From Bacilli bacterium (GTDB lineage: Bacteria; Bacillota_I; Bacilli_A; RFN20; CAG-288): 10,833 nt of DNA. Numbering within the stretch: the first letter of the stretch is position 1; each line of letters opens with the position of its first letter. The DNA lies in the NCBI GenBank assembly GCA_900769965.1, contig CAAGIQ010000165.1, positions 1 to 10,833 on the forward strand, read 5' to 3'. This document shows positions 5,123 through 10,833 of this stretch, in pieces. The position numbers were made by a program, and so were the translations under genes. Below the pieces are notes generated by a model. The model was not told the DNA's origin. It saw nothing but the letters and a program-made list of their open reading frames with translations, and searched no databases.

Positions 5123-6323
5123 ACTTAATATTAAAAAAGATGAAGAGCAGCTTCTGGCGTTTTCAGGTGGACCTGATAGCGTCTTTTTGCTGATAACTTT
5201 ATTAGAATACGGCTGCACTAACATCACATTGCTATACGTAAACTACCACGATTCTATCTACATCGATCAAGAAGTTGAAATCGTTAACCACTACGCTAAC
5301 CACAAATTCGTAAAGCTAGTAACTTACGACTTAAAGAAACCATTAACTAGAAACTTTGAAGCGGAAGCTAGAAAGATAAGATATAACTTTTTTAAAGAAT
5401 ACGCTTTAAAACATTCCTTATCTCACATCTTTATCGCCCATCAAAAGAACGATTTAATCGAAACTTACATCCTTCAAAAGGAGAGAAATAACTTAGTAAC
5501 TTACTATGGATTACCTCTAAAGAGCAAATTAGAAAATATCGATCTATATAGACCTCTACTAGATGTAACTAAAGAAGAAGAAATCGAATATTTAAATAAA
5601 ACTAACAACATCTTTTACGACGACATCACTAACTCCAACTTAAAAAGAAGAAGAAACTACCTAAGACATAAGATCATCAAGTTAGAAGACTTTGATACTT
5701 ATCAAGAAAAGATAAGAAAAGATAACGAAAAGCTCGAAGAAGAAAAACAAGTTATATATAAGTTAATTAACGTAAAAACCGATTTAAAAAAATTCTTGTC
5801 TTTACCTTTAGAAACCAAAAAGAGATACATCTACTTCTACTTAGAAACATTCTTAGAAGAATCTAATTCCCACATATTATCTTTGATTAACCCGATTCTC
5901 GAATACGCTAAATCAAACAAAACTTCAAAAGAAAAGCTAGCATATTCCTTAGCGATATATAAATCTAACTCTTTCTTCTACATCGGAAAGAACATCAAGG
6001 AAGTAGACTATATTCATCCGTTAAAACTCAACAAGCTTAACTCCTTTAAAGAAGTATCTATAGACTTAAGAGATCTAAGTAAGTTTAACTTCCCTCACTT
6101 TAAAAAACTATATGTGAGAAACGTTAGAGAAAACGACATTTTTAGCACCAACATCGGACATAAAAGCGTCAACAACTTTTTAAAGAAGAACAAAGTCCCG
6201 GCCTATTTAAGAAAAGTCTACCCTGTTATAGTAAACGAAAAGGACGAAGTAATCTTCGCCCCATTCTATGAAAATTTAATAAAAGAAAACTATCCTGTAG
6301 TTATTAGAAACTACCTCTATTAA
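5085..6323 (+). CDS. tilS: tRNA(Ile)-lysidine synthase
   Basis: TilS uses ATP and lysine to turn C34 of the CAU-anticodon tRNA-Ile into lysidine, so that it reads AUA and is charged with Ile. The 412-residue protein carries the PP-loop SGGPDS at 27-32, FEAEARKIRYNFF (91-103), AHQKNDLIET (118-127), RPLLDVTKEEE (156-166) and RRRNYLRHKI (188-197), then a helical middle and a TilS C-terminal domain from about 341 (LYVRNVRENDIF, NKVPAYLRKVYPVI). It is shorter than the Bacillus enzyme (about 470). The usual Asp-Asp of the HxxDDxxET motif is Asn-Asp here. The start at 5085 puts the PP-loop at the normal distance from the N-terminus but has no clear Shine-Dalgarno site and lies inside the preceding gene, suggesting coupled translation. 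ATA codons are frequent in this window, so the enzyme should be essential. Confidence 0.95.
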   Translation: MKKIQEIFSTLDKLNIKKDEEQLLAFSGGPDSVFLLITLLEYGCTNITLLYVNYHDSIYIDQEVEIVNHYANHKFVKLVTYDLKKPLTRNFEAEARKIRYNFFKEYALKHSLSHIFIAHQKNDLIETYILQKERNNLVTYYGLPLKSKLENIDLYRPLLDVTKEEEIEYLNKTNNIFYDDITNSNLKRRRNYLRHKIIKLEDFDTYQEKIRKDNEKLEEEKQVIYKLINVKTDLKKFLSLPLETKKRYIYFYLETFLEESNSHILSLINPILEYAKSNKTSKEKLAYSLAIYKSNSFFYIGKNIKEVDYIHPLKLNKLNSFKEVSIDLRDLSKFNFPHFKKLYVRNVRENDIFSTNIGHKSVNNFLKKNKVPAYLRKVYPVIVNEKDEVIFAPFYENLIKENYPVVIRNYLY

Positions 6324-9300
6324 GCTTTAGCAAAAGATAACAAAGTAGTCATCAAATCGTAGAGATCTATAAGGTAATCGCTAGTCTTAACCAAGGTGAA
6401 AGTAAACGTTCCGTTTCCGAAATGCCAATAGACTTTCTCCTCGATTTTTTCCATGGATTCTTTCACTAGAAGACCGATATGAGGTATACGTGAATAATCC
6501 TTATTCATCTTGATAATATACCTGTCCAAAGTCTCTTTAAAGTCGTTGACGTAAGAAGAAGATAACATTATTTCAACTTCTTTCTTAGTAAATAGATTCT
6601 CCACTTCCTCAGGGAAATGTCCGTAGACATCGTTGATCTTATTTCTAAAGACTTCTAACTCTTCTTTGTTAACGATATCAAAGTATTCTTTATATATCGA
6701 TATCCTGTCGTTTTCAGAAGCGTAAGTAGAAGGTATAGCGCTATCTAAAGAGAAAGAAAGTTCAAATCTCGTCTGAGTTTCCTTCTTCGCTTTCGACATG
6801 ACGTCCTTCTCTTTCATAACATCGTTAATAAGGCTCATATAAGCGTCATAACCTATCGAATCGATAAATCCCGCCTGTTCCTTACCTAAGATATCTCCAG
6901 CGCCTCTTATATTAAGATCCTGGCTAGCGATCTTATATCCGCTTCCTAGTTCTGTAAAGTCTTTTAAAGCTTTTAGTCTCTTTCTCGCATCATCGTTTAA
7001 CGCTAACTTATCGCCATAAGTTAAATAAGCGTAAGCAAGACGCGAAGAACGGCCCACTCTTCCCTTGATCTGGTAGAGTTGAGATAAGCCGAAGTTTTGA
7101 GCGTTTTCCACTATAAGAGTGTTACAGTTAGCTACATCAAGTCCAGTTTCAATAATCGAGGTACATACTAATATATCGATCTTACCATCGTAGAAATCTT
7201 CCATGACATCGTTGATATCTTCAACATCCATCTGACCGTGTACAATACCAACTCTAGCGTTAGAAAACATGGTTTCTAACTCTTTAGCAGTAGCAGTAAT
7301 AGAGCTAATTCTATTGTGCAAATAATATACTTGACCCTTACGACCCAATTCTCTAGAAATAACTTCCTTGATAAGATTCTTATCATATTTAACCACATAG
7401 GTTTTGATAGGAAGCCTGTTAATCGGTGGATCTTTAAGTATCGACATCGGCTTAACATTAAGTAAAGACATTTGCAAGGTACGAGGAATTGGAGTAGCGG
7501 ATAAAGTTAGAACATCGATGTTAGTTGCAAGTTCTTTAATCTTTTCTTTATGGGTAACCCCAAATCTCTGCTCCTCATCGACGATAAGTAACCCAAGATC
7601 TAAAAACTTAACATCTTGAGAAAGTATTCTATGCGTTCCTATTAGGAAATGAATCTTACCTAAAGAAAGATCTTCTAATATTTGATTTTGATCCTTTTGG
7701 CTTATATGGCGAGAAAGAAGAGCGATATTAACATCAAAACCTTCAAATCTCTCCTTAGCAACCTCGTAATGCTGCTTCGCAAGTACGGTAGTTGGACATA
7801 ATAACGCCACCTGTTTATGGGATAAAATCGCTTTAAATGCTGCTCTAAAAGCCACTTCAGTTTTCCCAAACCCGACATCTCCCGCTAATAACCTATCCAT
7901 CGGATGAGGAGCCATCATATCTTCTTTGATATCTTCTAAAGCCTTCTTTTGGGCGAGAGTTAATTCATATGGGAAAGCTTTAGCAAATCTTTCTTCAAAC
8001 TCATCATCCTTCTGGAATGCAAAACCTGGTTTAGCTTTTCTTATAGCGTTAATCTCAATTAATTTATCCGCTAGATAGGTAACTCTACCTCTAATCTTAG
8101 CCTTCCTTCTAGCCCAGGAAGTTCCTCCTAAGGTATCAAGTTTAGGAGTAAGACCTTCTCTAGAAGAATACTTTCTAATAAGTTTATATTTAGCTAAAGG
8201 AACGTAAAGGAATTGACCTTCTAAAGCGTATTGAATCTTCAGATAATCTAATCCGTCGATGTTATCGATACCGACATATCTTCCAATACCATGTTCTTCG
8301 TTAACTACGTAATCACCGATAGCTAAATCTTGATACTTAGCTATGACTTTAGCTTCTTTAAATCTCTTTAAGAAGTATTCGCTTCCTCTGTTAATTCCAA
8401 AGATCTCTTTCGAAGATAAGATAACTAGATTCTTGTCTTTAATTAAGAAACCACGTGAAAGATCCTTATCGATAACCTCAACAAAAACATCATCGTTTTC
8501 TTCACCTAACAAGATATCTTTAAACTTCTCATACTTCTCTTTAGAAAGATATGTTTTAACTTTATATCCATCTTCTTTTAAGTCCTCGATAGCTTTTAAA
8601 GCGTTGTTAACGTTCTTAAAAGAGTAAGGGATATCTATTATCGAGTTAGAAGCAAACTCATCATCGACACTTAAGTAATTAAACTTGATATCTTCAAAGC
8701 TGAACGCTGAACTTTCATTCTTCAAAGCTAAGTTATCCTTATAAAGCTCTAAGAGATATTCTTTCATATCTAGCAAATAAGAATCACAAAAAGAAATAAC
8801 TTCTTGAGGCTTATATAGGTATATGTCAAAAGAACTTAAATAACTTAATATAGAATCGTGACCTTCTTTAAAATATGGGATATATCTAGAAGAAGTCTCA
8901 TCGATTCCGTTATTGATAACTTCAAAAACAACTTTAGAAATCTTGTTGTTGATTTCATCTTTCTCTAGCTTAGATTTATAGGTAGAAGAGGCCACTTCCT
9001 CTTTAATCTTTTCGATACCTCTATCGACTTCTTCTTTAGATAAAACTAGATCGTGACACGGTAAGATCTCAAAGCTATCGACTTCTTTAAAAGAAAGTTC
9101 GCTCGCGACATCAAATAACCTAATCTCATCGATCTCATCATCGAAAAACTCGATACGATAAGGCGAATAGGAAGAAGGCGAGAAGATATCTAAAATCTCC
9201 CCTCTTAAAGAGAACTCAAAGACGTTTTCAACCTTGTTAACCTTGACATAACCGAGACTAATAAGGTTGTTAACAAGTTCTTTTCTATCGATTACAGAGT

Positions 9301-9715
9301 GAACTTTATATCTTTTAATAGACTTTAAAAACGCTTCTTTTGGGCTAACTTCGTGAATTATTGCTACTGAATGGGTGATAAAGATGTGGCTTTTTGAAGT
9401 TAAAGCTTTATAGGAAGAATAGATTCTTTCCTTTAACATCTCCTTAGAAGAAGACACCGCCTCTAAACGTAACACCTCATCGTAAGGGTAGAATAAGATG
9501 TCGTCTTTTGAGATGAAATTAGATATAAAATCTAAGAAAGTTTGCGCTTCAAAAAGAGAAGAAAAAACAAGAGCTATATCTCTTTTATTCTTCTTAAAAC
9601 TAGTAGCGACACTTAAAGCTAAAGACTCCAAAGAGTTAGCTGAAAAAGGAAGGTAGCTATCTAATTTTTTTACTTCGATATCGTTATAGAAATAAGTTAA
9701 TAATTCGTTGTTCAT
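6320..9715 (-). CDS. mfd: Transcription-repair coupling factor Mfd
   Basis: Mfd is an ATP-driven DNA translocase that pushes stalled RNA polymerase off DNA and recruits UvrA. At 1131 residues it is full length (E. coli 1148). In order: UvrB-like N-terminal domains (about 1-210, with GEILDIFSP at 172-180), a divergent middle, the CarD-like RNA polymerase interaction domain (about 461-520, HGIGRYVGI), the helicase core with Walker A GDVGFGKT (612-619), DEEQ (713-716), SATPIPRTL (739-747) and GRVGR (885-889), and the TRCF tail (SQDLNIRGAGDILG and a C-terminal domain from about 985). Lys replaces the common Arg in QIKGRVGR, a conservative change. Its ATG overlaps the pth TGA by ATGA, so it follows pth in one operon, with AAGAAG as a weak ribosome site. 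It meets tilS tail to tail with no room for a terminator. Confidence 0.97.
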   Translation of the reverse strand: MNNELLTYFYNDIEVKKLDSYLPFSANSLESLALSVATSFKKNKRDIALVFSSLFEAQTFLDFISNFISKDDILFYPYDEVLRLEAVSSSKEMLKERIYSSYKALTSKSHIFITHSVAIIHEVSPKEAFLKSIKRYKVHSVIDRKELVNNLISLGYVKVNKVENVFEFSLRGEILDIFSPSSYSPYRIEFFDDEIDEIRLFDVASELSFKEVDSFEILPCHDLVLSKEEVDRGIEKIKEEVASSTYKSKLEKDEINNKISKVVFEVINNGIDETSSRYIPYFKEGHDSILSYLSSFDIYLYKPQEVISFCDSYLLDMKEYLLELYKDNLALKNESSAFSFEDIKFNYLSVDDEFASNSIIDIPYSFKNVNNALKAIEDLKEDGYKVKTYLSKEKYEKFKDILLGEENDDVFVEVIDKDLSRGFLIKDKNLVILSSKEIFGINRGSEYFLKRFKEAKVIAKYQDLAIGDYVVNEEHGIGRYVGIDNIDGLDYLKIQYALEGQFLYVPLAKYKLIRKYSSREGLTPKLDTLGGTSWARRKAKIRGRVTYLADKLIEINAIRKAKPGFAFQKDDEFEERFAKAFPYELTLAQKKALEDIKEDMMAPHPMDRLLAGDVGFGKTEVAFRAAFKAILSHKQVALLCPTTVLAKQHYEVAKERFEGFDVNIALLSRHISQKDQNQILEDLSLGKIHFLIGTHRILSQDVKFLDLGLLIVDEEQRFGVTHKEKIKELATNIDVLTLSATPIPRTLQMSLLNVKPMSILKDPPINRLPIKTYVVKYDKNLIKEVISRELGRKGQVYYLHNRISSITATAKELETMFSNARVGIVHGQMDVEDINDVMEDFYDGKIDILVCTSIIETGLDVANCNTLIVENAQNFGLSQLYQIKGRVGRSSRLAYAYLTYGDKLALNDDARKRLKALKDFTELGSGYKIASQDLNIRGAGDILGKEQAGFIDSIGYDAYMSLINDVMKEKDVMSKAKKETQTRFELSFSLDSAIPSTYASENDRISIYKEYFDIVNKEELEVFRNKINDVYGHFPEEVENLFTKKEVEIMLSSSYVNDFKETLDRYIIKMNKDYSRIPHIGLLVKESMEKIEEKVYWHFGNGTFTFTLVKTSDYLIDLYDLMTTLLSFAKA

Positions 9716-10275
9716 TTTTTCTTCTTATTGAAAAGAGAACTAGCTTTGTTAAAGTCAACTTTTAAAGCGTACTTTAACGCCAATAAGGCTTCATCTAAAG
9801 CTTTATCAATTTCTTCTTGTTCTTCTAAAGATGGTTTAGAAAGAACGTAATCCACTATATCGTATTTAGGTTCACCGATACCTATTCTAATTCTCTTAAT
9901 CTCGTTAGTTCCTAATAAATCTATGATATTTCCTAAGCCTTTTTGACCACCTGAACTACCTTTTTCACGTAAGCGAAAACGACCTGGTTCCAAAGCTAGA
10001 TCATCGACAAGAACTATAATATCTTCGATATCGATTTTAAAATAGGAGATGAATTCCTTAACTGATTCCCCGCTTAAATTCATATAGGTCATCGGTTTAA
10101 GAAGATAGATAGTGTCATCAAAAGCGTTGACTTTAGCGTACAAACCCTTAAAGCCTTTTTTTGATATGCTGACATCGAGATCTTCCGCTAACATATCGAT
10201 AAGCTTAAATCCCATGTTATGTCTAGAATTGTCATAATCTGGCCCAGGATTACCTAAACCCACTACTAACTTCAT
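9712..10275 (-). CDS. pth: Peptidyl-tRNA hydrolase
   Basis: Pth cuts the ester bond of peptidyl-tRNAs that drop off ribosomes and so recycles tRNA. The 187-residue protein opens with MKLVVGLGNPGPDYDNSRHN, containing Asn9 and the catalytic His19. It also shows KPMTYMNLSG with Asn66, VDDLALEPGRFRLR with Asp91, and GSSGGQKGLGN, where Gln-Lys replaces the more common His-Asn. The start at 10275 is chosen because the conserved N-terminus begins there and AGGTGGT (10282-10288) lies six bases upstream. The open frame runs 37 codons further, but that part has no homology to the family. pth overlaps mfd by four bases, the same neighbour order as in Bacillus, though the fin gene found between them there is absent. 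Confidence 0.96.
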   Translation of the reverse strand: MKLVVGLGNPGPDYDNSRHNMGFKLIDMLAEDLDVSISKKGFKGLYAKVNAFDDTIYLLKPMTYMNLSGESVKEFISYFKIDIEDIIVLVDDLALEPGRFRLREKGSSGGQKGLGNIIDLLGTNEIKRIRIGIGEPKYDIVDYVLSKPSLEEQEEIDKALDEALLALKYALKVDFNKASSLFNKKKK

Positions 10276-10281
10276 AAAAAT

Positions 10282-10288
10282 ACCACCT
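10282..10288 (-). promoter_or_regulatory. Shine-Dalgarno site fixing the pth start
   Basis: On the minus strand this reads AGGTGGT, six bases before the ATG at 10275, and decides for that start over the longer frame to 10386. Confidence 0.85.
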
Positions 10289-10309
10289 TTAATGAATTTT
10301 TTATTTAAA

Positions 10310-10328
10310 ATAGTTATATAATAACTAT
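10310..10328. promoter_or_regulatory. 19-bp inverted repeat between pth and the symporter gene
   Basis: ATAGTTAT (10310-10317) and ATAACTAT (10321-10328) form a perfect 8-bp inverted repeat around ATA. It sits in the shared upstream region of two divergent genes, about 35 bases from each start codon. It contains TATAAT (10317-10322, plus) and TATAAC (minus, 10318-10313), so it could be an operator laid over -10 boxes. No good -35 box was found for either strand. Confidence 0.5.
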
Positions 10329-10329
10329 G

Positions 10330-10338
10330 TGAGATAAT
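10330..10338 (+). promoter_or_regulatory. Possible extended -10 promoter of the symporter gene
   Basis: TGAGATAAT reads as an extended -10 (TGn followed by GATAAT). Transcription would start near 10345 and leave a short leader holding AAGAGGA (10351-10357), the ribosome site for the ATG at 10361. No matching -35 box is clear. Confidence 0.4.
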
Positions 10339-10360
10339 TTTAACACATTTAAGAGGAATT

Positions 10361-10833
10361 ATGAGCGGAGAAAGAAAAACTAACAAATTCGGATACGCGT
10401 TAGGTTTATTTGGCTTGACCTTATTGACTCAACTATTCCACGGCTTCAATCTTTCCTATTATGTAGATACATTAGGGATGACTTTAGTTTACGCAACTAT
10501 CTGCAAAATTATTTTCGTTATAGTCGACTCTGTAAACGATGTCATCTTCGGCCAGCTATCGGAAAAGACGAAATCTAGATGGGGTAAAAGAATTCCTTGG
10601 TTAGTAGGTGGAGCTATATTCATTCCTATTTTTGTAATTCTAACTTACATCTTAAATGTCAACAACGTAACAGTGTTTTCAACTCTAGGTCTACTAGGCT
10701 ACTACATGATTATTTCAATATTCTTTGAAAATGCTTCAACTGTAATGTATGTTAACTACAACGCTCTTTTCCCTAATCTCTTCCCTTCAACTTCTGAAAG
10801 AAATAAAACTGCTACTTATAAGCATATGTTCGA
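10361..10833 (+). CDS. GPH-family sugar:cation symporter (MelB-like), 3' truncated
   Basis: The frame runs from ATG at 10361 off the end of the window, giving 157 residues. It starts MSGERKTNKFGYALGL and has hydrophobic segments at roughly 11-30, 40-57, 79-97 and 105-123. The loop motif VDSVNDVIFGQLSEKTKSRW (55-74), followed by GKRIPW, is the signature of the glycoside-pentoside-hexuronide:cation symporters (MFS_2). Asp56 and Asp60 align with the cation-binding Asp55 and Asp59 of MelB. The protein would bring a glycoside or sugar into the cell with Na+ or H+. AAGAGGA lies three bases before the start codon, a short spacing. The family suits the GH2 enzyme at the other end of the window, but they are not in one operon and the substrate cannot be read. 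Confidence 0.92.
   Translation, partial: MSGERKTNKFGYALGLFGLTLLTQLFHGFNLSYYVDTLGMTLVYATICKIIFVIVDSVNDVIFGQLSEKTKSRWGKRIPWLVGGAIFIPIFVILTYILNVNNVTVFSTLGLLGYYMIISIFFENASTVMYVNYNALFPNLFPSTSERNKTATYKHMF

Noticed and set aside
5120..5200. Frameshift that would restore a longer DivIC tail.
   Set aside because: The bases after 5122 are needed for tilS in their own frame and give no coiled-coil-like sequence in the frame of the small protein.
7276..8627. Three open frames of 60-94 codons inside mfd.
   Set aside because: All are in alternative frames of conserved Mfd motifs with low-complexity Ser/Leu/Lys content and no family resemblance.
10276..10386. Longer N-terminus for Pth.
   Set aside because: The conserved start MKLVVGLGNPG begins at 10275 behind a good ribosome site, and the extension would overlap the divergent symporter gene.

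Overview
The window comes from an AT-rich bacterium that uses the standard bacterial code: TGA ends rqcP and pth, and tryptophan is TGG, so this is not a code-4 mycoplasma. The rqcP, tilS, mfd and pth genes, Bacillus-like sigma-A promoters, AGGAGG-type ribosome binding sites and a DUF2089/HAAS-DUF4097 pair point to the Bacillota. The low GC content, short proteins and missing sporulation genes suggest a non-sporulating, host-associated Bacilli or Erysipelotrichia-like lineage, possibly one formerly grouped with Tenericutes. That placement is inference.

Layout. 1-1491: 3' end of a GH2 beta-galactosidase-type gene (+). 1549-3099: an M6-like zinc metalloprotease lipoprotein with its own promoter (+). 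3100-3259: a convergent intergenic region with a terminator for each side and a near-copy of the first hairpin. 3260-4488: a two-gene minus-strand operon, DUF2089 zinc-ribbon/HTH protein then HAAS-DUF4097 beta-solenoid protein, behind a very good promoter with a 21-bp tandem repeat just upstream. 4489-4674: divergent control region. 4675-6323: rqcP, a 67-residue membrane protein in the DivIC position, and tilS (+). 6320-10275: pth then mfd (-), with overlapping start and stop. 10276-10360: divergent control region with a 19-bp inverted repeat. 10361-end: 5' part of a GPH-type sugar:cation symporter (+).

How it fits together. The middle is the translation and repair cluster that in Bacillus subtilis reads pth...mfd...rqcP...divIC...tilS in one direction. 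Here the rqcP-tilS half is inverted, so tilS and mfd run tail to tail with overlapping stop codons. Pth recycles peptidyl-tRNA, RqcP works in ribosome quality control, TilS makes the AUA-reading tRNA-Ile, and Mfd clears stalled RNA polymerase. The ends hold sugar-use genes (GH2 enzyme, GPH transporter) and a secreted protease, which suits a gut or other polymer-rich habitat.

No RNA genes, insertion sequences, phage genes, CRISPR array or defence system were seen. The best leads are modest: a probably leaderless rqcP mRNA, an exact 19-residue solenoid repeat under DUF2089 control, a duplicated hairpin whose changes keep pairing in one RNA strand only, and a GH2 enzyme with altered residues beside its catalytic acid/base.
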